Of a DNA stretch of 5,879 nucleotides, positions 1-5,879 are shown one piece after another. Origin of the DNA: an uncultured Clostridia bacterium. GTDB taxonomy: Bacteria > Bacillota > Clostridia > Christensenellales > Borkfalkiaceae. The notes under the pieces are model-generated. The model searched no databases. It worked only from the letters and a program-made list of their open reading frames with translations, and was not told the DNA's origin. Numbering within the stretch: position 1 is the stretch's first letter; each line of letters opens with the position of its first letter. The position numbers and the translations under genes are program-made. Where the stretch lies: the NCBI GenBank assembly GCA_934273135.1, contig CAKQSU010000083.1, positions 1 to 5,879 of the forward strand, written 5' to 3'.

Positions 1-805
1 CATCGGTGTCGTTTTGCCCGGAGATAAGCGAATACTCAAAATAATACCGTCTGCCCGTTTTTAAAAAGTAGTTTTCGCAAGCCTCAATTATCTCTTTAAC
101 CGTGTAACTATTGGCAACTGGCATAATCTCTTTGCGTTTTTCGTCAAACGGATTATGAAGCGAAACAGTAAGATTTATCGGCAAATTTTCATCAGCCAAA
201 CTTAACATTTTCGGCACGAGTCCGCAAGTGGAAAGGCTTACGTTGCGCGGAGAAACGTTGAGAGAATTTTCGTCGGATAAAAGACGAATAAACTTTACGA
301 CGTTATCGTAGTTATCGAGCGGCTCGCCGCTTCCCATAAGCACGATGTTTGTTACCGCCCGCTTTTTATCCGTGTCGCCCTCGTGACGATTGACGGCGAT
401 TACTTCCGAAAGAATCTCCCCGGCGGAAAGGTTTCTGACAAGACCTCCGAGCGTGGAAGCGCAAAACTTGCACCCCATTCTGCACCCTACCTGCGTAGAA
501 ACGCAAAGCGTGTTGCCGTACTTATACTTCATCAAAACGCCTTCGATGACGTTGCCGTCCGAAAGCGCAAACAAAAACTTCTTCGTTCCGTCCTTTGAAA
601 CAAGCTCCTTAATGATTTTACACGGCTCGTCGGCGTAAACGGACAAAAGTTTGTCTTTTAAAGCCTTAGAAATATCCGTCATTTCGGAAACGCTTTTGCC
701 CGCAACGAGGTTAGAATAAATCTGATTGCCTCTGAAAGGTTTTTCGCCAAGCTCGGCAACAACGCTTCTAAGCTCCGTTAAGTTGTAATCGAGTAAAACT
801 TTCAT
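1..805 (-). CDS. rlmN: RlmN, dual-specificity rRNA/tRNA adenine C2 methyltransferase (3' end outside window)
   Basis: This radical-SAM enzyme methylates C2 of A2503 in 23S rRNA, next to the peptidyl transferase centre, and in E. coli also A37 of some tRNAs. The visible 268 codons show a basic N-terminal accessory domain (about 1-95), then the conserved Cys101 in LCVSTQ, which corresponds to the methyl-carrying or resolving cysteine Cys118 of E. coli. The Fe4S4-binding CX3CX2C motif follows (Cys108, Cys112, Cys115). SAM-binding GSGEPLDN lies at 158-165, and SLHNPFDEKRKEIMP at 215-229 matches the family SLHxPxDExRxxIMP block. Clostridial homologues are about 345 residues, so roughly 75 residues are missing, including the second catalytic cysteine (E. 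coli Cys355). The ATG overlaps the rsmB stop in an ATGA quartet and has only a weak purine stretch (AAGAGA) ahead of it, which suggests translational coupling. Identification is very secure; the family also includes Cfr, but gene context and sequence favour RlmN. Confidence 0.97.
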   Translation of the reverse strand, partial: MKVLLDYNLTELRSVVAELGEKPFRGNQIYSNLVAGKSVSEMTDISKALKDKLLSVYADEPCKIIKELVSKDGTKKFLFALSDGNVIEGVLMKYKYGNTLCVSTQVGCRMGCKFCASTLGGLVRNLSAGEILSEVIAVNRHEGDTDKKRAVTNIVLMGSGEPLDNYDNVVKFIRLLSDENSLNVSPRNVSLSTCGLVPKMLSLADENLPINLTVSLHNPFDEKRKEIMPVANSYTVKEIIEACENYFLKTGRRYYFEYSLISGQNDTD

Positions 806-2046
806 TTGATTCTCTTGAGTTTGCAAACGAAAAACCCCGCGCCGAGACTAAGTTCCGGCAAAAACTGCAAACCGTATTTTTTCTTTAATCCGTCGAGCGG
901 ACAATTGATTTTTTCAACCTCGAAGTTTTTCTTTTTGGTAAGAAATTTTTCGATTATTCCGTCGTTTTCCTCGTTAAAAATCGAACACGTGGAATAAACG
1001 AGTTCGCCGCCGCATTTTAAGTATGAAGCAACGTTAAGCAAAATTTTCAGCTGAATCGCCGTCAATTCTTTGAGATTTTCATCGGTTTTTCTCAGCTTAA
1101 TATCGGGGTTTTGCTTAATCGTGCCGTATCCCGAACACGGCGCGTCACACAAAACGGCGTCGAATTTCTCCTTTAGTTCGGGGTCGAAAACCGTCGAATC
1201 CTTAACGCAAACTTCAATATTTTTCTTACCCATTCTCTCGGCATAAGCCTTAATAAGCTCCGCGCGATGTTCGTGCAGTTCGCAAGAAATTACGTTTTCG
1301 TACTTATCGGCTAAAAGCACAGACTTTCCGCCCGGCGCGGCGCACGCGTCCAAAAGGGATTTTCCACCAGAAAGAGCGGAACAAATAGCAACCGAACCGA
1401 TTGACTGAAACGTATATTCGCCGTCAAAAAACCCCTCGTCCATTTTCGCGTTAGCGACCGAAAACAACCCGTCGAAAGGCGTTTTTTCATACACTAAGCC
1501 TTTTTCCGAGAGATATTTTTCACCGCTTTCACAGCTATCGAACCGCAAATACGTGTATTCCTTATCAAATGACAAAACCTTTTCGGCTTCGTCGCCGTAT
1601 TCGCCGAGAATTTTTTCAACGGCAAACTCGGGGAATGAATATTTTACGGACAAAAACTTCACCTTATCCGTCGGTAAAACAAGCGTTTGCTTAGCGTATT
1701 TCCTTAACACGGCGTTTACGAATCCCGCGTTTGCGCCCTTGCCGAGCTTTTTTGTAAGTTCGACAAGGTTATCGATGACGGCAAAAGGCTTCTTTTTTAA
1801 AAACGTAATGGTATACGCGCCGATTTTAAGTAAAATTTTTATTTTTTGCTTAGGCGGCTTGTCGTAACAGAAAGAGAGCGCGTAATCGAGGTATATGTCG
1901 TTATCGAGTACGCCGTAACAAATCTTGACGGTTTTTGCGCGATTGAGTTCCTCTATCGGAACGTCTTTAAGCGATTGTTTTAAATACGCGCCGTCCGAAT
2001 AAACCTCGGAAAGAACTCTATAACAATCGTAAAAAAGGTTAATCAT
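802..2046 (-). CDS. rsmB: RsmB, 16S rRNA (cytosine-C5) methyltransferase
   Basis: RsmB transfers a methyl group from SAM to C5 of the cytosine at 16S position 967 (E. coli numbering). The 414-residue product has the two-part family layout. A NusB-like RNA-binding domain spans about 1-130, with the IGAYTITFLKKKPFAVIDNLVELTK helix region and GFVNAVLR at 108-115. A Rossmann methyltransferase domain spans about 150-412. Motif I, LLDACAAPGGKS, lies at 231-242 (SAM binding). Motif IV, DAPCSGYG, is at 301-308 with Cys304, and motif VI, YSTCS, is at 351-355 with Cys354 as the expected nucleophile (E. coli Cys389). The C-terminal GAGFFVCKLKR matches the family ending. Length is normal for the family. 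The ATG overlaps the fmt stop (ATGA). The nearest Shine-Dalgarno-like AAGGG is about 12 nt away, so initiation probably depends on ribosomes finishing fmt. The NusB-like domain separates it from single-domain RsmF/NOP2-type enzymes. Confidence 0.97.
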   Translation of the reverse strand: MINLFYDCYRVLSEVYSDGAYLKQSLKDVPIEELNRAKTVKICYGVLDNDIYLDYALSFCYDKPPKQKIKILLKIGAYTITFLKKKPFAVIDNLVELTKKLGKGANAGFVNAVLRKYAKQTLVLPTDKVKFLSVKYSFPEFAVEKILGEYGDEAEKVLSFDKEYTYLRFDSCESGEKYLSEKGLVYEKTPFDGLFSVANAKMDEGFFDGEYTFQSIGSVAICSALSGGKSLLDACAAPGGKSVLLADKYENVISCELHEHRAELIKAYAERMGKKNIEVCVKDSTVFDPELKEKFDAVLCDAPCSGYGTIKQNPDIKLRKTDENLKELTAIQLKILLNVASYLKCGGELVYSTCSIFNEENDGIIEKFLTKKKNFEVEKINCPLDGLKKKYGLQFLPELSLGAGFFVCKLKRIK

Positions 2047-2966
2047 TTGAGAATATCGCCCTTCAAAATCTTTCTGCCGGCGTCAAAAGCCGTTGCGGAC
2101 ATTCTTTTTCCGCCCTCTGCCTGAATTTCGAGAATCTCTACCGCGCCTTGCCCGCATTTTACAACAAGCTTTTTGTCGGCTCTCAAAACTTCGCCGATTT
2201 TCCCGTCAAAGTCGCTGTCAAGCGCGTTCACGGCAAAAATTTTCAGTGCTTTTCCGTTTAAAAAAGTATGCGCGGCTGGCCATGGATTAGTTCCGCGGAC
2301 TAAGTTTTTAATATCTTTCGCGCTTTTTTCCCAATCGATTTTGCCCGTTTCGCGCGTAAGCATTTTAACGTGCGTCGCCTTTGTTTCGTCCTGTTTCACG
2401 GGCGTAATTTTACCCGCTTCAATCTCATCGAGCGTTTCTACGATAAGTTTTGCGCCGAGTTCGGAAAGCCTTTCAAAAAGTTCTCCCGCAGTTTCGTCGG
2501 GGTCAATAGGCGTTTTTTCGACCGAAAGTATGTCGCCCGTATCAATGCCCGCTTCCGTTTGCATTATGGTTATTCCCGTTTCCGTGTCGCCGTTTATAAC
2601 GGAATATTGTATCGGCGCGGCTCCGCGGTACTTAGGCAAAAGAGAAGCGTGAACGTTGATTATTCCGCGCGGCGCGATATCGATAATTTCTTGCGATAAA
2701 ATCTGTCCGAAAGCGCAAGTTACCATAATGTCCGGCGCGAGATTTTTCAAATCCTCTACGCCTTCTATGCGAATTTTGTTGTATTGCAAAACCTTTAAGC
2801 CGTGCTTTAAGGCACACACCTTAACGGGTGACGGCGTTAAAACGTTTTTTCTGCCAACGGGTTTATCCGGTTGAGTTACTACCGCGAGAATTTCGTGCTT
2901 GCTTGCGATTATTCTTTCAAGCGACGGCACGGCAAAGTCCGGCGTACCTAAAAAGACTAATTTCAA
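2043..2966 (-). CDS. fmt: Methionyl-tRNA formyltransferase, TTG start
   Basis: Fmt transfers the formyl group of 10-formyltetrahydrofolate onto initiator Met-tRNA in the cytoplasm; Def, encoded just upstream, later removes it. The 307-residue product has the formyltransferase fold at about 1-190. It starts with KLVFLGTPDFAVPSL, then VTQPDKPVGRK (31-40), and the active-site block NVHASLLPKYRGAAPIQ (104-120) with Asn104 and His106. Asp142 in GIDTGDI completes the expected catalytic triad. The C-terminal tRNA-binding domain (about 205-307) carries IDWEKSAKDIKNLVRGTNPWPAAHT. The start codon is TTG at 2966-2964: no ATG or GTG lies in frame between it and an upstream stop at 2994-2996, the conserved N-terminus begins right after it, and a strong GGAGG sits 7 nt upstream. 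It overlaps the def stop (TTGA) and the rsmB start (ATGA). Length and motifs are typical. Confidence 0.97.
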   Translation of the reverse strand: MKLVFLGTPDFAVPSLERIIASKHEILAVVTQPDKPVGRKNVLTPSPVKVCALKHGLKVLQYNKIRIEGVEDLKNLAPDIMVTCAFGQILSQEIIDIAPRGIINVHASLLPKYRGAAPIQYSVINGDTETGITIMQTEAGIDTGDILSVEKTPIDPDETAGELFERLSELGAKLIVETLDEIEAGKITPVKQDETKATHVKMLTRETGKIDWEKSAKDIKNLVRGTNPWPAAHTFLNGKALKIFAVNALDSDFDGKIGEVLRADKKLVVKCGQGAVEILEIQAEGGKRMSATAFDAGRKILKGDILK

Positions 2967-3421
2967 TCTTTTTCCTCCATCATTTTTATGGCTTTATCGA
3001 TGTAAAGTATTCCGTCAAGGTGGTCGTATTCATGACAAATCGCCCTTGCGAAAAAATCTTTTGCGGTAAGCGTAAACTCCTTGCCCTCTCTGTTCAAAGC
3101 CCTGATAACTACGGTTGAAGGTCTTTCTACTTCGCCGTATTTACCCTTAACCGACAAACACCCCTCCGCGCCGAGCTGCGAACCGGCAGAAGACAATATA
3201 ACGGGATTGATAAATTCGTAATACCCGTCCTCGACGTTCACAATAAAAATTCTTTTCAAAACGCCGACCTGAACGGCGGCAAGCCCCGCGCCGTCGGCTT
3301 TGATAAGCGTATCTTTCATGTCGTCTAAAAGCGTTATAATTCTGTCGTTTACTTTATCCACTTCAAACGAGCGTTTTCTCAAAACGTCATCGCCGAGTTG
3401 TACTATTTTTCTTATCGCCAT
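2963..3421 (-). CDS. def: Peptide deformylase
   Basis: Def is a metalloenzyme that removes the N-formyl group from nascent proteins at the ribosome exit, undoing the modification added by Fmt. The 152-residue product carries all three family motifs. Motif I is GAGLAAVQ (44-51). Motif II is EGCLS (86-90) with metal ligand Cys88. Motif III is HEYDHLDG (130-137) with metal ligands His130 and His134 and catalytic Glu131. The N-terminal AIRKIVQLGDDVLRK is also typical. Motif I has Val where many members have Pro, and motif II continues SVKG rather than the common SVPG; neither touches a metal ligand. The short length fits compact clostridial deformylases. The ATG at 3421 has AGAGG 8 nt upstream. 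It lies 36 nt after priA, and its last codons contain the fmt ribosome binding site. Confidence 0.97.
   Translation of the reverse strand: MAIRKIVQLGDDVLRKRSFEVDKVNDRIITLLDDMKDTLIKADGAGLAAVQVGVLKRIFIVNVEDGYYEFINPVILSSAGSQLGAEGCLSVKGKYGEVERPSTVVIRALNREGKEFTLTAKDFFARAICHEYDHLDGILYIDKAIKMMEEKD
2974..2978 (-). promoter_or_regulatory. fmt ribosome binding site (GGAGG), decides the TTG start
   Basis: GGAGG lies within the last codons of def (Met-Glu-Glu-Lys-Asp-stop), 7 nt upstream of the TTG at 2966-2964. It is the clearest Shine-Dalgarno sequence in the window and, with the conserved KLVFLGTPDF following, fixes the unusual start of fmt. Confidence 0.85.
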
Positions 3422-3429
3422 TGTAATTT

Positions 3430-3434
3430 CCTCT
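3430..3434 (-). promoter_or_regulatory. def ribosome binding site (AGAGG)
   Basis: AGAGG, extended to AAGAGGAAA, lies 8 nt upstream of the def ATG in the 36-nt priA-def spacer. The spacing is good and the match reasonable, which supports the 3421 start and fairly independent initiation of def. Confidence 0.7.
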
Positions 3435-3448
3435 TGTTTTTCTTGCGC

Positions 3449-3466
3449 TCAGCTTAATCAGCTTAA
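3449..3466 (-). repeat. 9-bp tandem duplication across the priA stop codon
   Basis: On the coding strand the unit TTAAGCTGA occurs twice in immediate succession. The first copy (3466-3458) encodes the last two residues of PriA, Leu-Ser, plus its TGA stop. The second copy (3457-3449) repeats Leu-Ser-stop in the same frame. The copies are identical. The second serves as a back-up stop, so read-through would add only two residues. Confidence 0.9.
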
Positions 3467-5656
3467 ATTTCCGGGGTTTATTTCGACGTAAACAAGCGCG
3501 TTTTTGTCCGAAACGGGCAAAGAAAGTTCGTAAATTTGATTGAGTACGTCCTCACGCTTGTAATCGATTCGCATCAAAACCTGAAATCTGAATTTATTTT
3601 TCAGCCTTTTTATCGGGCTTTTCATCTTATTAAAGAACAAAAAAGCGTCGCTTTCGCGTTCTCTTAACGCGCTTAGCCCTTCGTAAACTTTTCTAAGAGC
3701 CTCCACGCCCTCTTCCTCGTCGTCGGACTCCACCATAACGCGCACGATAGTCGCGTACGGCGGATAGGAAGTTGTTTTTCTGAGCGAAATTTCCCTTTCG
3801 AAAAATCCTTCGTAGTCATATTTAGTAGCAAAGCGCAAAACGGGATTGTCCGGGTTATACGTCTGCAAAACGACTACGCCCTTGTCCCCGGCTCGCCCGC
3901 TTCTGCCCGCAACCTGCGTTATAAGCTGAAACGTTCTCTCACCGCTTCTATAATCGGAAAAGAACAAGCTCATATCGGCGTCGAGTATTCCTACGAGCGT
4001 CACCGACGGGAAGTCATGCCCTTTCGCAATCATTTGCGTGCCGACGAGAATATCGGCTTCATGCCTTGAAAACTGTTCGAGAATTTTAAGATGCCCTTCC
4101 TTATTTTGGGTCGTATCGTTATCCATTCTCAAAATCCGCGCCGACGGAAAACGCTTTTTTAGCTCGGCAACAACCTTTTGCGTGCCTGTCCCGACGTAAT
4201 TTATATGTATGCTTCCGCAATCGGGACAAGCCGTAAGCATTTTATACGTCGCGCCGCAATAGTGGCATTTCAAAACGTTTCCGACAGAATGATAATTCAA
4301 AGCAACGTCGCAATTTTCGCACTTCGCAACGTACCCGCATTCACGGCAAACCACGTGTTGCGAATACCCTCGTCTGTTCAGAAATATTATCGCCTGATTA
4401 CCCTTTTTCAGGCAATCTTCAAGCTCGCTTACGAGCGCGGACAAAAACGCCGAATCGTTTCCGCGCCTTACTTCCGTTCGCATATCGGCGATTATCATTT
4501 CAGGCAAAGGTTTTTTATTTATTCTATGCGGAAGTTTTACAAGGTTAAACGCTCCCTCTTTTGCTTTAAGATACGTTTCGACCGACGGGGTTGCGCTACC
4601 TAAAACAAGCTTACAGTCGTTATAATCCGCGCGGAACTGTGCAACGTCGAAAGTAAAATATCTCGGGTTAGATTCGCTTGTATAACTTCCGTCATGTTCT
4701 TCGTCTATTATAATTACCCCCAAGTTTTCGAGCGGCGCAAATATCGCGCTCCTTGCGCCGACGGCGATTTTAGCCTCGCCGGATCTAAGCCTCCACCATT
4801 CGTCGAATTTTTCTCCGGCAGAAAGCCCGCTGTGCAGTATTGCTGCGTTGTCCCCGAACTCCGCTTTCAGTTGTCTGAACATTTGCGGCGTAAGGGAAAT
4901 TTCAGGCACTAACATTATCGCCGTTTTTCCGCTTTCCACAGCCTCGCGAATAAGCCGCAGATAAACGACCGTCTTGCCGCTCCCCGTAACGCCGTGAATA
5001 AGCGTCACTCGTTTGTCCGTTGTTTCAATAGACGCTATCGCGTTCTTTTGCTCGTCAGTTAATTCTACGCTTTTAGAGTAGCCCTCAAGCGAAGAATACG
5101 GCGTTCTGTTTTCACGTTTTTCTTCCTTTTTTAAGTACCCTTTTTCAACAAGCCTGTTTACGGAATCATTGGTAAATTTGCTTTTAAGTTCAGCGATTTT
5201 ACACGTTTTTACGTCACGCATAAACTCTAATGCGCCGCGCTCGGATTTGCTCCTTTGAGGGATAGAAGAAAGCGCGGTTTCAAAATCCAAATCGGTGTTT
5301 ACTCTAACAAAGGTGACCAGCTTTTCTCTTACCTTTCCCTTTCTCATTTCGGTCGGGAGAAAAAGCCTTAAAATACTCGCCTTTGTCAAGTGATATTTGG
5401 CGCGCATAAACGAAAGAAGCTCTATACACTCCTTAGTTATGGCGGGAGAAGAGTCAAGCAAGCGTATGATTTTTTTTATTCCGTTCGCCCTGAATTCGCT
5501 CGTTTGTTTTAGGGCGATAACCACGCCCTCTATTTTCATCTTTCCGAAAGGCACGATAACCCTACTGCCGACGGAAACGTCCAATCCGCCGCAGTCGTAA
5601 TCGAAAACTTTATCGACTTCGCTATGCGCTATATCAACTATTACTTCGGCTATCAT
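3458..5656 (-). CDS. priA: Primosomal protein N' (replication restart helicase PriA)
   Basis: PriA is a superfamily 2, 3'-to-5' DNA helicase that recognises stalled or collapsed replication forks and directs reloading of the replicative helicase. The 732-residue product has the full domain order: 3'-DNA-binding domain (about 1-105, including VSVGSRVIVPFGK), a winged-helix segment (about 110-195), and the helicase core. Core motifs are Walker A GVTGSGKT (222-229), Walker B DEEH (318-321), GSATPS (353-358), LNRRGYS (426-432), GTQMIAKGHDF (539-549) and QVAGRSGRAG (581-590). Eight zinc-ligand cysteines at 437, 440, 446, 449, 464, 467, 477 and 480 form the two-zinc insertion. A C-terminal domain starts near YPPYAT (631). 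The usual SYKQ after the DEEH box reads SYTSE here. The ATG at 5656 is the first start after an in-frame stop at 5663-5665. A 9-bp tandem repeat duplicates the stop region. Length is typical. Confidence 0.98.
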   Translation of the reverse strand: MIAEVIVDIAHSEVDKVFDYDCGGLDVSVGSRVIVPFGKMKIEGVVIALKQTSEFRANGIKKIIRLLDSSPAITKECIELLSFMRAKYHLTKASILRLFLPTEMRKGKVREKLVTFVRVNTDLDFETALSSIPQRSKSERGALEFMRDVKTCKIAELKSKFTNDSVNRLVEKGYLKKEEKRENRTPYSSLEGYSKSVELTDEQKNAIASIETTDKRVTLIHGVTGSGKTVVYLRLIREAVESGKTAIMLVPEISLTPQMFRQLKAEFGDNAAILHSGLSAGEKFDEWWRLRSGEAKIAVGARSAIFAPLENLGVIIIDEEHDGSYTSESNPRYFTFDVAQFRADYNDCKLVLGSATPSVETYLKAKEGAFNLVKLPHRINKKPLPEMIIADMRTEVRRGNDSAFLSALVSELEDCLKKGNQAIIFLNRRGYSQHVVCRECGYVAKCENCDVALNYHSVGNVLKCHYCGATYKMLTACPDCGSIHINYVGTGTQKVVAELKKRFPSARILRMDNDTTQNKEGHLKILEQFSRHEADILVGTQMIAKGHDFPSVTLVGILDADMSLFFSDYRSGERTFQLITQVAGRSGRAGDKGVVVLQTYNPDNPVLRFATKYDYEGFFEREISLRKTTSYPPYATIVRVMVESDDEEEGVEALRKVYEGLSALRERESDAFLFFNKMKSPIKRLKNKFRFQVLMRIDYKREDVLNQIYELSLPVSDKNALVYVEINPGNLS

Positions 5657-5743
5657 ACCCTTTCACCCGAATAATAAAAATACGTCCTAAGAAACTCCTT
5701 GAACGTGTTTTTATATAGGGATTCCTTGCGTCGTCCCTGATGC
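5657..5743 (-). other. rpoZ-priA intergenic spacer (87 nt)
   Basis: This is the only sizeable gap between genes in the window. On the transcribed strand it contains an AAGGAG at 5700-5695 with no start codon at a useful distance, an AT-rich TATATAAAAA stretch and a TATTAT. Neither AT-rich stretch has a reasonable -35 partner, and there is no stem followed by a U-tract. In B. subtilis coaBC occupies this position; here no reading frame of useful length exists. It is best read as the priA leader within a continuous operon transcript. Confidence 0.6.
5663..5667 (-). promoter_or_regulatory. Probable priA ribosome binding site (GGTGA)
   Basis: GGTGA matches the downstream half of the full anti-Shine-Dalgarno complement AAGGAGGTGA and lies 6 nt before the priA ATG. 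A nearer AAAGGG is too close to the start. The match is modest. The TGA inside it is also the in-frame stop that fixes the upstream limit of priA. Confidence 0.5.
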
Positions 5744-5879
5744 TTAATATTTTGTTGCTGTAACTCTGCCCTCGTAGATTTCCTGAGCGGCAATTGTCAA
5801 AGGCTTTTCGTCGGGCGGAAAATCTTTGCTTTGGTTCTTTTCCGCGTCGATGATTTGTCTTGCGCGCTTAGCGGCAACA
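5744..5879 (-). CDS. rpoZ: RNA polymerase omega subunit, C-terminal part (5' end outside window)
   Basis: The last 44 codons of a gene entering from the right edge read VAAKRARQIIDAEKNQ, continue through DEKPLTIAAQEIYEGRV and end in ATKY before a TAA at 5746-5744. The AKRARQI helix, the KPLTIAxxEIxEG block and the short C-terminal tail are typical of omega, a small subunit that binds the beta' subunit and helps RNA polymerase assembly. The conserved N-terminal region lies outside the window, so the identification rests on these C-terminal blocks and on the position directly upstream of priA, as in the Firmicutes gmk-rpoZ-priA order. At most 44 of the roughly 70-90 residues are visible. No terminator follows, so transcription probably continues into priA. 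Confidence 0.9.
   Translation of the reverse strand, partial: VAAKRARQIIDAEKNQSKDFPPDEKPLTIAAQEIYEGRVTATKY

Noticed and set aside
469..505. RlmN as a possible Cfr-type resistance methyltransferase
   Set aside because: The cysteine pattern is shared by both families, but the operon position between rsmB and the expected prpC/prkC genes and the overall sequence fit housekeeping RlmN.
383..638. Two short overlapping plus-strand frames opposite rlmN
   Set aside because: They overlap each other in different frames and run against the radical-SAM core of RlmN. No coding evidence.
2173..2652. A 159-codon open frame on the plus strand opposite fmt
   Set aside because: It lies wholly antisense to a gene with strong family motifs, its translation is low-complexity Ser/Ile/Phe-rich, and it matches nothing I recognise. 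It is a shadow of fmt codon bias.
4178..4603. A 141-codon plus-strand open frame opposite the PriA zinc region
   Set aside because: It is antisense to the cysteine-rich core of PriA, has no recognisable domain and lacks a supporting context, so it is a chance frame.
5634..5666. Short GTG-initiated frame just ahead of and overlapping the priA start
   Set aside because: It ends after about ten codons, has no family resemblance, and the GTG is part of the likely priA ribosome binding site.
5668..5720. TATATA and TATTAT as -10 boxes of an internal priA promoter
   Set aside because: Neither has a TTGACA-like partner at 16-18 bp (the positions hold purine-rich sequence), and the TATTAT would place the start site almost on the priA ATG. 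AT-rich leaders often give such matches.
5717..5738. Inverted repeat AGGGA/TCCCT after the rpoZ stop as a possible terminator
   Set aside because: The stem is only 5 bp with a 12-nt loop and is not followed by a U-tract on either strand, so it does not qualify as an intrinsic terminator.

Overview
The window holds a conserved bacterial housekeeping operon, read entirely from the minus strand. In transcription order (high to low coordinates) it contains the 3' end of rpoZ (RNA polymerase omega), priA (replication-restart helicase), def (peptide deformylase), fmt (Met-tRNA formyltransferase), rsmB (16S rRNA m5C methyltransferase) and the 5' three quarters of rlmN (23S rRNA/tRNA adenine C2 methyltransferase). 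All six are recognised from family motifs. rpoZ and rlmN run off the window edges.

The gene order matches the Firmicutes arrangement known from Bacillus subtilis (gmk-rpoZ-coaBC-priA-def-fmt-rsmB-rlmN-prpC-prkC-rsgA), except that coaBC is missing between rpoZ and priA. With a GC content of roughly 43% (estimated from a few lines), many lysine codons and clostridial-style motif variants such as GSGEPLDN in RlmN, this suggests a low-to-mid-GC member of the Clostridia, possibly uncultured. The sequence does not allow a finer placement.

Layout: 5744-5879 rpoZ tail; 5657-5743 an 87-nt spacer with no convincing promoter or terminator; 3458-5656 priA; 3422-3457 a 36-nt spacer that begins with a 9-bp duplication of the priA stop region; 2963-3421 def; 2043-2966 fmt; 802-2046 rsmB; 1-805 rlmN. 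The junctions def/fmt, fmt/rsmB and rsmB/rlmN are all 4-nt NTGA overlaps, so the last four genes are probably translationally coupled. fmt uses a TTG start behind the clearest Shine-Dalgarno sequence in the window.

Functionally, Fmt and Def are the two ends of the N-formylmethionine cycle. RsmB and RlmN modify rRNA at sites that affect initiation and decoding or peptidyl transfer. PriA and omega link the cluster to replication restart and transcription. No RNA genes, mobile elements, CRISPR arrays or plus-strand genes are supported, and I see no new biological system here. The most unusual signal is compositional: by hand count GATC and GGCC each occur only once in 5.9 kb, and the only GGCC is forced by a conserved Trp-Pro pair in Fmt.
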